Below are positions 7,792 to 16,529 of a stretch of 25,890 bases of DNA, in pieces. The notes beneath the pieces are model-generated. The model had not been told where the DNA came from and did not search any database. It was given only the letters and a program-made list of their open reading frames with translations. This DNA is from Halanaerobiales bacterium (GTDB lineage: Bacteria; Bacillota_F; Halanaerobiia; DY22613): positions 1 to 25,890 of the forward strand of contig JAGMES010000057.1 of NCBI GenBank assembly GCA_023128035.1. The letters are read 5' to 3'. The translations under genes were made by a program, and so were the position numbers. How positions within the stretch are numbered: the stretch's first letter is position 1; the number at the start of each line of letters is the position of its first letter.

Positions 7792-8490
7792 GTGAATGTA
7801 ATTGAAAGATTGGCTGAGGTTCAATCTAGAATACAAAAATCTGCTGAGAGAGTGAATCGTAATCTAGAAGAGATTACGTTGATATCTGTTAGTAAATTTC
7901 ATCCTATTGAAGAAATTGAACCTTTGATTGAGACAGGTAATTATGTTTTTGGGGAGAGTAGAGTTCAGGAATTGCAGGAAAAACAGCCGTTATTACCGAA
8001 TAATGTAGAATGGCATCTAATAGGGCATTTACAACGCAATAAAGTTAAATATGTGGTAAGGATGCCTAATTGTAAATGCATACATTCTGTAGATAGCATT
8101 CGTTTGATTGAAGAGATTCAGCGTCAATGTGAATTAAATGACCGGGAAGAGATGGATATTTTAATTCAGGTGAATATTGCTAATGATGATGCTAAGTTTG
8201 GAATTTCGCCTCAAGAAGTTCTAAATTTAATTAGGGAAGTTTCGAAATTTGATCGTGTTAAAGTGAGAGGGCTTATGACAATTGTTCTTGAAGTTGATGA
8301 CCCAGAAGATGTTAGGATATATTTTCGTAAGTTAAAAGAACTTAGAGATCAGATTAAAGCCGCTGAAATTTCTGGAATTGAGATGACTGAATTATCAATG
8401 GGAATGACGGGTGATTTTGAAATCGCCATTGAAGAAGGAGCAACGATGGTTCGAATTGGTTCAGCAATTTTTGGTGCAAGGAATTATTGA
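7792..8490 (+). CDS. ylmE: PLP-binding YggS/YlmE family protein
   Basis: Pyridoxal-phosphate homeostasis protein of 232 residues with a single TIM-barrel domain like the N-terminal domain of alanine racemase. The cofactor lysine is Lys35 in LISVSKFHP, followed by [27 protein letters not shown], the [11 protein letters not shown] region and [20 protein letters not shown] near the phosphate site. The frame opens at ATG 7768 inside the previous gene, but AGGGGGG (7777-7783) and family length favour GTG 7792; TTG 7786 is an alternative. In the Bacillus order sepF would follow; here ylmG follows 37 bases later. Confidence 0.92.
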   Translation: MNVIERLAEVQSRIQKSAERVNRNLEEITLISVSKFHPIEEIEPLIETGNYVFGESRVQELQEKQPLLPNNVEWHLIGHLQRNKVKYVVRMPNCKCIHSVDSIRLIEEIQRQCELNDREEMDILIQVNIANDDAKFGISPQEVLNLIREVSKFDRVKVRGLMTIVLEVDDPEDVRIYFRKLKELRDQIKAAEISGIEMTELSMGMTGDFEIAIEEGATMVRIGSAIFGARNY

Positions 8491-8527
8491 AAAAAAACGA
8501 ATATAATTGTAAGAGGAGGTAATGTAA

Positions 8528-8791
8528 ATGTTATTAGCAAGATTTATTGATACATTGTTTGATTTAATGAGTATGCTGATTTTGTTACGAGTTATCATTT
8601 CCTGGGTAAGACCATCTGTTCGAGATCCACGCTTTGTTAAAATGATAAAGTTATTATATGATTTTACTGAGCCGATTCTCTCACCGATCCGTCGGTATAT
8701 GCCAAAAGGTATGATGATAGATTTTTCACCATGGATTGTATTAATTTTAATGAACATTTTGCGAAATTTAATCTTTAATATTATTTATTAA
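8528..8791 (+). CDS. ylmG: YggT/YlmG family membrane protein
   Basis: Small membrane protein of 87 residues with two hydrophobic segments: residues about 3-25 (including TLFDLMSMLILLRVIISW) and 66-87 (DFSPWIVLILMNILRNLIF). The conserved RVIISWVRP and FTEPILSPIRRYMP motifs of the YggT family lie between them. The family is involved in division or membrane organisation in bacteria and plastids; its biochemical function is unknown. A strong AGAGGAGG site is at 8511-8518. The next gene starts 17 bases after its stop. Confidence 0.93.
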   Translation: MLLARFIDTLFDLMSMLILLRVIISWVRPSVRDPRFVKMIKLLYDFTEPILSPIRRYMPKGMMIDFSPWIVLILMNILRNLIFNIIY

Positions 8792-8808
8792 TTGGTGAGG
8801 TGTTGGAA

Positions 8809-9597
8809 ATGTGGAATAAGGAGAAGATCTTAGCACATCTAACTTCAGATGATGATAAACTTATTGTTGCAAATGTATTGGACAAAGGAGAAAGAGTAAT
8901 AAAAGGTGGGGGAGTTGAGAGTACTTACTTTTTTGATCCACACCAGCAGGATATAGTAGAGGGAATTATTCGACAGATCCCTGAAGTACAATATCGCTTT
9001 GTAGGAGGTTTTAATCGGGCTGAGCGGAGAAGATTAGTTATGATTCCTGACTATATGATGTGGGATAGTGTAAAATATCCTTTAGCTTATCTTGAGGTAA
9101 AAGGTAATTTTGCTTTTCAACAGGTTTCACACCGGGATTTTTTGGGAAGTCTGATGGGTCTGGGAATGCAGAGAGAGTTATTAGGTGATATTCTTGTATT
9201 AGAAGAAGGTGGTTGTCATTTTATTGCAGCGGATGAGGTAAAAGATATGATCTGCTTGCTTAAGAAAGTGCATCAGGTTCCTGTTGAAGTTCGAGAAATT
9301 GAAAAGGAAGATTTAAAGTTACCTGTAGAGAGGGTCAAAGAGATTCGCTCCACTGTTGCCTCTCTAAGACTGGATTCTGTAACAGGAGTTGGATTTTCTA
9401 CTTCACGTTCTAAGATGGCTAAAGAGATCAAAACTGAGAAAGTAAAGCTAAATCATGAGATTGAAACAAATCCTTCTCGGATTATTAAATCAGATGATGT
9501 GATTTCAATTCGTGGACGTGGACGGGTTGAAATAAAAGAAATACAAGGTGAGACTCGAAAAGGGCGGGTTAAAATTACTTTAAATCGTTATCTTTAG
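8809..9597 (+). CDS. ylmH: S4-domain RNA-binding protein YlmH
   Basis: YlmH-type protein of 262 residues. It has an N-terminal domain of about 170 residues (FFDPHQQDIVEGI, VQYRFVGGFNRAERRRL, and LGSLMGLGMQRELLGDI in its usual place) and a C-terminal S4 RNA-binding domain (MAKEIKTEKVKLNHEIETNP, then SDDVISIRGRGR). The family binds RNA/ribosome-related targets and is regularly found in the ylm division cluster. The frame opens with GTG at 8800. The GGTGAGGTG site at 8794-8802 fits ATG 8809. Confidence 0.92.
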   Translation: MWNKEKILAHLTSDDDKLIVANVLDKGERVIKGGGVESTYFFDPHQQDIVEGIIRQIPEVQYRFVGGFNRAERRRLVMIPDYMMWDSVKYPLAYLEVKGNFAFQQVSHRDFLGSLMGLGMQRELLGDILVLEEGGCHFIAADEVKDMICLLKKVHQVPVEVREIEKEDLKLPVERVKEIRSTVASLRLDSVTGVGFSTSRSKMAKEIKTEKVKLNHEIETNPSRIIKSDDVISIRGRGRVEIKEIQGETRKGRVKITLNRYL

Positions 9598-9649
9598 TGT
9601 TTTTATTGAATAAAAATATACAAGTAGATTATTGAAGGAGGAATGATTA

Positions 9650-10231
9650 ATGAAAATTACACCTCTAGATATATATAACAAGGAATTTAAAAAGAAGTTT
9701 TCTCTTGTTGCATATGATGGGAAAGAGGTAGATGAGTTTTTAGACCATGTTGCTGCTGCTTATGAACGTTTATTGAAGGAGACAAATCAGCTAAGAGATG
9801 AGAATGAAAGAATAAACGAGGAAATAAGAAAATATCATGATATGGAACGTACTCTACAGGATACTATGATAGTTGCTCAAGAAACAGTAAATAATAGAAC
9901 TGAGCAAGCTGAAAAGGAAGCCAGATTGATTTTGGAATCTGCAAAAATTAAAGCTAATGAAATGCTTCAAGTAGCTAAAGAGAAAGTAAGGACGAGAATG
10001 CGACAATTCCGTCAAATTGAGGAATATGAGCAATTTTTCCGAATTCGTTTAAAAACTTTGATTGAGTCTCATTTACAGCTATTGAATGAAAATAAAATTG
10101 AGTGTCCACGAGAGATTGAAGGGCTGGATAGAGAATTGGCTACTACTTACGAAGAACCTCATGAAGATGAGTTAGAAACTTGGACTAACCAAGATACTGA
10201 GAGAAGTATGTTAATCGGTGATGATGAATAG
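9650..10231 (+). CDS. divIVA: Cell division initiation protein DivIVA
   Basis: Coiled-coil protein that binds curved membrane at poles and septa. The 193-residue product has the conserved N-terminal membrane-targeting domain (ITPLDIYNKEFKKKFSLVAY, then DGKEVDEFLDHVA), with the exposed Phe17. A long heptad-rich coiled coil runs from about residue 36 to 130, and the C-terminus is acidic. The GAAGGAGG site lies just before ATG 9650. It closes the ylm cluster, as in many Bacillota, and a strong two-way terminator follows. ileS, which follows divIVA in Bacillus, is absent here. Confidence 0.95.
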   Translation: MKITPLDIYNKEFKKKFSLVAYDGKEVDEFLDHVAAAYERLLKETNQLRDENERINEEIRKYHDMERTLQDTMIVAQETVNNRTEQAEKEARLILESAKIKANEMLQVAKEKVRTRMRQFRQIEEYEQFFRIRLKTLIESHLQLLNENKIECPREIEGLDRELATTYEEPHEDELETWTNQDTERSMLIGDDE

Positions 10232-10276
10232 TAAAAACTTTAACAACATTTTCGGAAGGCATTATTCCCCCGACTT

Positions 10277-10315
10277 AAAAAGCCTATTTGCTGAGTTGAG
10301 CAAATAGGCTTTTTT
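10277..10315 (+). terminator. Bidirectional terminator after divIVA
   Basis: A perfect AAAAAGCCTATTTGCT (10277-10292) / AGCAAATAGGCTTTTT (10299-10314) hairpin has A-rich and T-rich flanks. It can terminate divIVA on the + strand and the small gene at 10317-10484 on the - strand. Confidence 0.92.
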
Positions 10316-10316
10316 G

Positions 10317-10484
10317 TTAGCGTTTTTTTAGAAATGCTAAAAATCCATAAATAGCAAAGAAAATAAAGGCTATTGGGATTATGGCTCTTAAAAGCATAAA
10401 GCCTACTGAAAAAAATATGCCTAACAAGCGAAAACCCACAATTAGTGCTAGAATTACAATCAAAATCGTCCAGAAATTTTTCAT
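10317..10484 (-). CDS. Small hypothetical membrane protein (55 aa)
   Basis: Reverse-strand reading frame beginning MKNFWTILIVILALIVGFRL and ending FLAFLKKR. It is almost entirely hydrophobic, with two likely membrane segments and a basic end. The frame is open to 10532, but a strong TGGAGGTGAAC ribosome site on the - strand (10487-10497) sets the start at 10484. It converges on divIVA and shares its terminator. I do not recognise a named family. The excellent ribosome site and terminator argue that it is a real gene. Confidence 0.7.
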   Translation of the reverse strand: MKNFWTILIVILALIVGFRLLGIFFSVGFMLLRAIIPIAFIFFAIYGFLAFLKKR

Positions 10485-10529
10485 AAGTTCACCTCCAGTA
10501 TTATTGTTATGTAAATGGAATAATTTTAT

Positions 10530-10542
10530 CATTGTAACAATG
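10530..10542 (-). promoter_or_regulatory. Candidate promoter and palindrome upstream of the small membrane gene
   Basis: On the - strand, TGT followed by TACAAT (10531-10539) is an extended -10 element without a clear -35. The same bases form a perfect CATTGT-A-ACAATG inverted repeat (10530-10542) that could be an operator. Only the sequence match supports this. Confidence 0.35.
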
Positions 10543-10685
10543 TATTTCGCGATATTAATACAAATTCCTTTTTAAATTCATTTAATTTTAAGAAAAATCT
10601 GAACTGCATTAGTTAATAAGTGTGCACGACTAAATAAGAATGAAATTGGGTAATTTATTGATATGATGATGGAGGGATAATTAGG

Positions 10686-10979
10686 ATGGAGACGGAAGAA
10701 AAAAAACTTGTGGAAAAATTGTTCAATCGGGTAGAGAGGTTGTCAGATGATTTACACAAAATGAATCTCGCTGAATATACTGAAATTGTTCGTTCTCCAC
10801 GGCGCATGATTTTTTTGAATTTTATCGCAGGTGTGGCCCGCGGGCTAGGTTTTGCAGTTGGTGCTACAATTTTAGGTGCAATGGTCCTTGCAATTCTCTT
10901 TAAGCTAGCCGACTTGAATATTCCCGGAATTGGTTTTTTTATCGCTAAAATAGTAAAAATCGTTCAAACTTATCTTTAA
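10686..10979 (+). CDS. DUF5665-like membrane protein
   Basis: 97-residue protein. The charged N-terminal half (METEEKKLVEKLFNRVERLS, then YTEIVRSPRRM) is followed by two hydrophobic segments (IFLNFIAGVARGLGFAVGAT and the VLAILFKL region, then GIGFFIAKIVKIVQ). The pattern of a short amphipathic start, RSPRRM and a glycine-rich membrane hairpin fits the DUF5665 family of Bacillota; the assignment is from memory. The ribosome site GGAGGG is at 10671-10676. It precedes the yteA-type gene by about 80 bases in the same direction and may be in one transcript with it. Confidence 0.7.
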   Translation: METEEKKLVEKLFNRVERLSDDLHKMNLAEYTEIVRSPRRMIFLNFIAGVARGLGFAVGATILGAMVLAILFKLADLNIPGIGFFIAKIVKIVQTYL

Positions 10980-11006
10980 CGACGTTATTCTAAACGGGGT
11001 GATCAA

Positions 11007-11057
11007 ATGACCAAAGAGTTGATTGATGCAATAAATAAAGTTCAAGGAGGGTGCTGA
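11007..11057 (+). CDS. 16-codon mini-ORF coupled to the yteA-type gene
   Basis: ATG 11007 with GGGGTG at 10997-11002 encodes MTKELIDAINKVQGGC. Its stop TGA overlaps the ATG of the next gene in the form TGATG (11055-11059), and the next gene's AAGGAGG site (11044-11050) lies inside it. The layout is typical of translational coupling. It could be a leader peptide, a gene remnant or chance. Confidence 0.35.
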   Translation: MTKELIDAINKVQGGC

Positions 11058-11764
11058 TGGAACGGGCAAAGTTAGAAAAATATCGTAAAATTTTACTTGA
11101 AGAGAAAGAACGGCTAGACCTTCAGATTCAGCGTATAGAGAATGGTGCTGATGGAAAAGGTGGTCTACGTCAAAGTTTATTAGAGTCTACAGGTGAATTA
11201 TCTAGTTATGATAATCATCCTGCAGATCATGGTGATATTACCTTTGAACGTGGAAAAGATCTTGGGATTAAAGATAATAGTCAAACTTTGTTAAAAATGC
11301 TTTATGATGCCTTAGAAAAGGTTGATGAAGGAACTTATGGTATCTGTGACCATTGTCAAAGTAAGATTCCTGAAGATAGATTAGAGGCTTTTCCGTATAC
11401 GACGATGTGTGTAAAGTGTAAGGAAGAGCTTGAGGAGTTTGAGAGACCTCGCGTTCGACCGATTGAGGAAGAAGTTCTTTCCACTCCGTTTCATCGTACA
11501 TTTACAGATGATAGTGAAAATCTAGCTTTTGATGGAGAAGATGCATGGCAGAAAGTGGCGCGTTACGGTACATCTAATACTCCTCAAGACGTACCTGGTG
11601 CAATTACTTCTGATGATGCTTTCTATGATGCAGATGAACGGCATGGAGAAGTGGGCTGGGGAGACGGGATCGAGGATGCTGGTTTTACAGAAGAGTTTGC
11701 CGAAAATGTCTATACAGGTAATCCACAGCGTCATAGTCGTCGGGAAGAAAATCAGGATAAATAA
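11057..11764 (+). CDS. YteA-type TraR/DksA zinc-finger protein
   Basis: The 235-residue protein has an N-terminal coiled coil (residues 1-30) and a DksA/TraR C4 zinc finger with Cys97, Cys100, Cys118 and Cys121 (GICDHCQSKIPEDRLEAFP, then TTMCVKCKEEL). A long acidic C-terminal tail of about 110 residues is as in the YteA family of endospore formers. DksA-type proteins bind RNA polymerase; YteA proteins are sporulation-associated by distribution, with no firm mechanism. The frame opens at GTG 11051, but AAGGAGG (11044-11050) and the homologous start MERAKLEKYRKILLEE place it at ATG 11057. A terminator follows. Confidence 0.88.
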   Translation: MERAKLEKYRKILLEEKERLDLQIQRIENGADGKGGLRQSLLESTGELSSYDNHPADHGDITFERGKDLGIKDNSQTLLKMLYDALEKVDEGTYGICDHCQSKIPEDRLEAFPYTTMCVKCKEELEEFERPRVRPIEEEVLSTPFHRTFTDDSENLAFDGEDAWQKVARYGTSNTPQDVPGAITSDDAFYDADERHGEVGWGDGIEDAGFTEEFAENVYTGNPQRHSRREENQDK

Positions 11765-11800
11765 ATTATTATGGAAATTTCAGAAACTGTGAAACTGATT

Positions 11801-11835
11801 ACTTCTCTGATATTCAGGTCAGAGGAGTTTTCTTT
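11801..11835 (+). terminator. Terminator after the yteA-type gene
   Basis: ACTTCTCTGA (11801-11810) pairs with TCAGAGGAGT (11819-11828), one G-U pair included, around an 8-nt loop and followed by TTTCTTTT. Confidence 0.8.
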
Positions 11836-11837
11836 TG

Positions 11838-11866
11838 TTGCGATTTTAAATGATCTATGCTAAAAT
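11838..11866 (+). promoter_or_regulatory. Promoter of lspA-rluD
   Basis: TTGCGA (11838-11843), 17 bases, then TAAAAT (11861-11866) preceded by TGC, an extended -10. It directly follows the preceding terminator and fits a housekeeping promoter. Confidence 0.7.
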
Positions 11867-11933
11867 AAGGTAGATGTGGATTTTGAGATTGCACGATATG
11901 TTTAAAATATTGATAATGGAGTGTGAGGAGTCA

Positions 11934-12386
11934 ATGATCTGGATAGTTTTATTTATTATATTAGGACTTGATCAGTGGTCAAAATATTTTATTAGTAATA
12001 CTTATAGTTATTTGGAGTCGGTTCCGATCATTCCTAAGATATTTCATTTGACATATGTTCGCAACTATGGGGCAGCTTTTGGTATTTTGCAAAACCGTAG
12101 AGAATTATTTTTGGTGATTACCTTTGTAGTTATCGGGATTGTGATATACTTTTTTAAACAATTACCTAAAGATTGGATGTCAAAGCTGGCCCTTGGATTG
12201 GCTTTAGGTGGAACTATTGGCAATTTGCTTGATCGACTTAGATTTGGTTATGTAGTAGATTTTTTCGATTTTCAGATTTGGCCTGTCTTTAACGTTGCAG
12301 ATTCGGCTATTGTTATCGGAATGAGTCTATTTGCTATAAAGATACTATTAAGTGAGAAAAAGGCGGGAGAGATGGAAGATGTTTGA
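11934..12386 (+). CDS. lspA: Signal peptidase II (lipoprotein signal peptidase)
   Basis: Membrane aspartic protease that removes the signal peptide of prolipoproteins after lipid attachment. The 150-residue product has four hydrophobic segments and all family blocks: LDQWSK (12-17), VRNYGAAFGI (42-51), GNLLDRLRFGYVVDF (96-110) and FNVADSA (119-125). The catalytic dyad is Asp109 and Asp123. The frame is open from 11874, but the GTGAGGAG site (11923-11930) and family length choose ATG 11934. The last 8 bases overlap rluD. Confidence 0.97.
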   Translation: MIWIVLFIILGLDQWSKYFISNTYSYLESVPIIPKIFHLTYVRNYGAAFGILQNRRELFLVITFVVIGIVIYFFKQLPKDWMSKLALGLALGGTIGNLLDRLRFGYVVDFFDFQIWPVFNVADSAIVIGMSLFAIKILLSEKKAGEMEDV

Positions 12387-13308
12387 GATTCGTGACTTTG
12401 AAATTAGCTTAAGTGATCAAAATATGCGGCTTGATAAGTATTTGGCTGAGGTGAATGAAGATCTAAGTCGTTCTTATATTCGCCAACTTATCGATAAAAA
12501 TAAGATTAAAGTAAATGGAAAAGTTGAAAAAGCAAGTTATAAGCTGAAATCAAATGATGAAGTAATTATAGAGTTACCAGAACCAACTGAATTAGAAGCA
12601 AAACCTGAGCCAATTCCTTTAGACGTGATTTATGAGGATGAAGATATTATTGTTATAAATAAGTCTTGGGATATGGTGGTTCATCCTGCTTATGGTAATA
12701 AGGATGGAACTTTAGTAAATGGCCTTCTCTATCATTGTGAGAACTTATCTGGGATTAATGGAGTGATCAGACCAGGTATTGTTCATCGTTTAGATAAAGA
12801 TACTTCAGGGGTTTTGATTGCTGCCAAGACCGATGTTGCCCATCGAAGTTTGACTGAACAGTTTAAAGGAAGAGATGTAGAGAAGATTTATATAGTTTTA
12901 GTTAAAGGATACTTGCCGTATGAAAAAGGGACTGTTGATGCGCCTATCGGACGAGATCCTAAAGATAGGAAAAAGATGGCTGTGGTAAAAGAAAATAGTA
13001 AGCCTGCTGTCACTCGGTTTGAAGTTCTTGAACGTTTTCGAGATTATACTTGGGTAAAGATTCATTTAGAAACTGGACGAACACATCAGATTAGGGTTCA
13101 TTTTAATTATCTTGGGTTTCCAGTAGTAGGTGATGAGAAATATGGTTATCGTGAACAGTTACCTGTGAAAAGACAGATGCTTCACGCTTATCAGCTATCG
13201 ATTTTTCATCCTGTAACAAATGAGAAGATGACATTTACTGCTCCAATTTATCAAGATATGTTGGATATTGTTGAAGAATTACGAAAAAATAATCAAGTTA
13301 CTTCTTGA
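12379..13308 (+). CDS. rluD: RluA/RluD-family pseudouridine synthase
   Basis: Converts uridine to pseudouridine in RNA, in the RluD subfamily probably 23S rRNA. The 309-residue product has an N-terminal S4 domain (RLDKYLAEVNEDLSRSYIRQ, residues 17-36, then VNGKVEKASYKLKSNDEV) and the catalytic motif GIVHRLDKDTSG with Asp139. TGRTHQIRVHF is also present. One oddity is KSWDMVVHPAYGN, where most relatives have NKPAGMVVHP. The ATG at 12379 overlaps the lspA stop by 8 bases, suggesting coupling. The pyr promoter -35 overlaps the rluD stop codon. Exact target sites cannot be read from sequence. Confidence 0.92.
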   Translation: MFEIRDFEISLSDQNMRLDKYLAEVNEDLSRSYIRQLIDKNKIKVNGKVEKASYKLKSNDEVIIELPEPTELEAKPEPIPLDVIYEDEDIIVINKSWDMVVHPAYGNKDGTLVNGLLYHCENLSGINGVIRPGIVHRLDKDTSGVLIAAKTDVAHRSLTEQFKGRDVEKIYIVLVKGYLPYEKGTVDAPIGRDPKDRKKMAVVKENSKPAVTRFEVLERFRDYTWVKIHLETGRTHQIRVHFNYLGFPVVGDEKYGYREQLPVKRQMLHAYQLSIFHPVTNEKMTFTAPIYQDMLDIVEELRKNNQVTS

Positions 13309-13333
13309 CAGAGGTTTTGTTTTCTGTTATAGT
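13305..13333 (+). promoter_or_regulatory. Promoter of the pyr operon
   Basis: TTGACA (13305-13310), exactly 17 bases, then TATAGT (13328-13333). The -35 is perfect and overlaps the rluD stop codon. Transcription should start near 13340, leaving a leader of about 210 nt before pyrR. Confidence 0.9.
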
Positions 13334-13343
13334 TAGTTTGAAA

Positions 13344-13368
13344 GATTTAATAACGTAGTTATTAAATC
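13344..13368 (+). other. Perfect hairpin at the 5' end of the pyr leader RNA
   Basis: GATTTAATAAC (13344-13354) pairs perfectly with GTTATTAAATC (13358-13368) around a GTA loop. No T-run follows, so it is not a terminator. It should form within the first nucleotides of the transcript and could protect the 5' end; that role is inferred. Confidence 0.7.
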
Positions 13369-13381
13369 TACTTTGATGAGT

Positions 13382-14104
<723 letters not shown>

Positions 14105-14121
14105 AGTATAATTAACATAAA

Positions 14122-14252
14122 CCTTTAAAGCGGTTCAGAGAGACTGAAAAGGGAAATGTGTGAATCAATTCTTTGTTATTCATTCATACTTTGAGTGTAT
14201 AACTAATGATGCGATAAAACCCTTTCGGTGATCTGACCGAAGGGGTTTTTTT
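14122..14252 (+). promoter_or_regulatory. PyrR-responsive attenuator 2 (pyrR-pyrB)
   Basis: The PyrR hairpin is at 14122-14152: CCTTT/AAAAGG base and CGGTT/GACTG stem closing hexaloop CAGAGA. The antiterminator pairs ACTGAAAAGGG (14143-14153, one bulged A) with CCCTTTCGGT (14220-14229), which is the left arm of the terminator at 14216-14252. It has the same logic as attenuator 1 with different stem sequence. In B. subtilis pyrP and a third attenuator lie here; both are missing. Confidence 0.9.
14216..14252 (+). terminator. Attenuator 2 terminator
   Basis: AAAACCCTTTCGGT (14216-14229) pairs with ACCGAAGGGGTTTT (14236-14249), followed by TTT. Conditional on PyrR and UMP. Confidence 0.9.
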
Positions 14253-14311
14253 ATAAAAAGTATGACAAAAATATCATAAACAATTTAAAAATATTCAAGG
14301 GGGTTAGTCAA

Positions 14312-15256
14312 ATGAGTGGTTTAAAAAGTAAGCACATGTTAGGACTGGTAAATGTCTCCAAGGAAGAGATTTCCTTGATCCTAGAGACTGCTGAAGCAAT
14401 GAAAGAAATTTTTAAGAGAAAAGTTAAGAAGGTTCCAACTTTAACAGGTAAAACAGTTGTAAATTTATTTTATGAACCAAGTACAAGAACGAAAGCCTCA
14501 TTTGATCTGGCAGGGAAGATGTTAAGTGCGAATATGATGAGCATTGCAGCATCTTCAAGTAGTGTAGCAAAAGGTGAAAGCCTTATTGATACAGGAAAAA
14601 CTTTAGAAGCAATGGGTGCAGATATTATTATCATCCGCCATTCAGCTCCTGGATCTGCGCTTCTTTTATCTCAACATGTAAAAGCATCAGTGATTAATGC
14701 TGGTGATGGAGCTCATGAACATCCAACTCAAGCTTTGTTAGATATGTTTAGTATCAAAGAGAAAAAGGGTCGGATTGATGGCTTAAATGTTCTAATCGTT
14801 GGCGATATTATGCATAGTCGGGTGGCGCGTTCAAATATATTCGGTTTAAAGACAATGGGTGCTAATGTAAGGGTGGTCGCTCCAGCAACTCTAATTCCAA
14901 CAGAGTTGAAGAACATGGGTGTAGAGGTATTCTACTCTTTAGAAGAAGCTCTAAAAGATACAGATGTAGTTAACATCTTAAGAATTCAGAAAGAGCGTCA
15001 AAAGAAAGGTCAATTCCCATCTATCCGTGAATTCCATCGGTTCTATGGTATGAATGAAAGAATCTTACCTTATTTAAAAGATGATGTATTAATTCTCCAT
15101 CCTGGCCCAATGAATCAGGGAGTTGAAATTGATCCAATTATCGCTTTAGATGAACGGGCGATGATTGAAGAGCAAGTAACCAATGGCGTAGCAGTAAGAA
15201 TGGCTTTATTCTATCTACTAGCTGGAAGGGGGAACCAACATGAAGACATTAATTAA
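14312..15256 (+). CDS. pyrB: Aspartate carbamoyltransferase catalytic subunit
   Basis: Condenses carbamoyl phosphate with aspartate to carbamoyl aspartate, the committed step of UMP synthesis. The 314-residue product has the carbamoyl-phosphate loop YEPSTRTKASF (STRT at 57-60), the HPTQALLD block, an IVGDIMHSRVARSN segment before the aspartate domain, and the HPGPMNQGVEI end. No regulatory-subunit gene (pyrI) is beside it, so it is the simple Bacillus-type enzyme. The ribosome site AAGGGGG is at 14298-14304. It overlaps pyrC by 17 bases. Confidence 0.98.
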   Translation: MSGLKSKHMLGLVNVSKEEISLILETAEAMKEIFKRKVKKVPTLTGKTVVNLFYEPSTRTKASFDLAGKMLSANMMSIAASSSSVAKGESLIDTGKTLEAMGADIIIIRHSAPGSALLLSQHVKASVINAGDGAHEHPTQALLDMFSIKEKKGRIDGLNVLIVGDIMHSRVARSNIFGLKTMGANVRVVAPATLIPTELKNMGVEVFYSLEEALKDTDVVNILRIQKERQKKGQFPSIREFHRFYGMNERILPYLKDDVLILHPGPMNQGVEIDPIIALDERAMIEEQVTNGVAVRMALFYLLAGRGNQHEDIN

Positions 15257-16529
15257 AAACGGTGTTGTTGTAAAAAAAGATATAGAGAATAAGTTGGACA
15301 TCCTGATTGAGAATGGTAAAATTGTAGAAATAGCAGAAGAGATCAAGGCTTCAGATGCAGAGGTGATTGATGCAACAGGCAAACACATTTTGCCAGGATT
15401 AGTAGATTTGCATGTACACTTAAGAGAACCAGGCTATGAGCATAAAGAGACGATTAAGACTGGAACGAAGTCTGCAGCGAAAGGCGGATTTACCAGTATC
15501 TGTTGTATGCCAAATACAGATCCAGTAGCGGATAACTCTTCTGTAATTCGCTATATCCAGCATCGAGCAGCAGAAGAGGGTGTAGTTAAAGTGTTCCCAA
15601 TTGGTGCGATCTCCAAAGAACTTAAAGGTGAAGAGATTGCTGAGATCGGATTGTTAGTTGAAGCTGGAGTTGTAGCTCTCTCTGATGATGGAAATACAGT
15701 TATGAACAGTGGTGTTATGCGTCGCGCTATGGAATATGCAACACCATTTGATATAACTTTTATAGCCCACTGTGAAGATAGTACACTTGTGGATAATGGT
15801 ATGGTAAATGAAGGATACGCTTCTATGATGACAGGTTTACCAGCATATCCAAACGAGGCAGAAGAGATTATCATCGCACGTGACATAGCTCTGGCTACAT
15901 TAACAGGAGCAAAATTGCATATAGCACATGTTTCAACTAGAGGTGGAGTTGAACTGATTCGTCAGGCTAAAGCAAAAGGACTACCAGTAACTGCAGAGGT
16001 TACTCCACATCATCTGGCATTAACCGAGGAAGATGTACTGAGTTTTGATACTAACTTTAAAGTAAATCCACCACTTAGAAGTAAGGCTGATGTTGCAGCA
16101 TTGATTGAGGGATTATTAGATGGTACTATCGACATTATCGCAACAGATCATGCTCCTCATGCTTATGAAGAAAAGATGGTTGAGTTTCCATATGCTCCTT
16201 TCGGAATTGCAGGATTAGAAACTGCTTTACCTGTAGTAATCACTACTCTGGTTAAAGATGGCAGAATGAGCTTAAGCCAATTAGTTGAAAAGATGAGTAT
16301 TAACCCAGCTAATATTCTTGGATTAGGTGTTGGGCAACTTGAAATAGGACAGGATGCAGATCTGGTTGTTATAGATATGGATAGAGAGATTGAAGTTGAT
16401 GTTAAAGATATAGTAAGTAAAGGTAAAAACAATCCATTTATCGGTTGGAAACTGACTGGTTGGCCAATGATGACATTAGTGAACGGAAAAATATCATATC
16501 AACGGAGTGGTTTTAATGCAAGCAATTGA
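15240..16529 (+). CDS. pyrC: Dihydroorotase (type I)
   Basis: Zinc amidohydrolase that closes carbamoyl aspartate to dihydroorotate. The 429-residue product has the metal-binding DLHVHLREPG (HVH at 58-60), later metal ligands in FIAHCEDS and LHIAHVST, and the catalytic ATDHAPH near residue 300. MSINPANILGLG near the end is typical of the class. The start ATG 15240 follows AAGGGGG (15227-15233) within pyrB. The 3' end overlaps pyrF by 14 bases, so translation is probably coupled along pyrB-pyrC-pyrF. Confidence 0.98.
   Translation: MKTLIKNGVVVKKDIENKLDILIENGKIVEIAEEIKASDAEVIDATGKHILPGLVDLHVHLREPGYEHKETIKTGTKSAAKGGFTSICCMPNTDPVADNSSVIRYIQHRAAEEGVVKVFPIGAISKELKGEEIAEIGLLVEAGVVALSDDGNTVMNSGVMRRAMEYATPFDITFIAHCEDSTLVDNGMVNEGYASMMTGLPAYPNEAEEIIIARDIALATLTGAKLHIAHVSTRGGVELIRQAKAKGLPVTAEVTPHHLALTEEDVLSFDTNFKVNPPLRSKADVAALIEGLLDGTIDIIATDHAPHAYEEKMVEFPYAPFGIAGLETALPVVITTLVKDGRMSLSQLVEKMSINPANILGLGVGQLEIGQDADLVVIDMDREIEVDVKDIVSKGKNNPFIGWKLTGWPMMTLVNGKISYQRSGFNASN

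Noticed and set aside
8502..8507. TATAAT upstream of ylmG as an internal promoter
   Set aside because: No acceptable -35 at 16-18 bases; likely AT-rich spacer.
11529..11792. 87-codon + strand frame overlapping the end of the yteA-type gene
   Set aside because: Out-of-frame shadow of the acidic tail, with no proper ribosome site; it also crosses the intergenic region.
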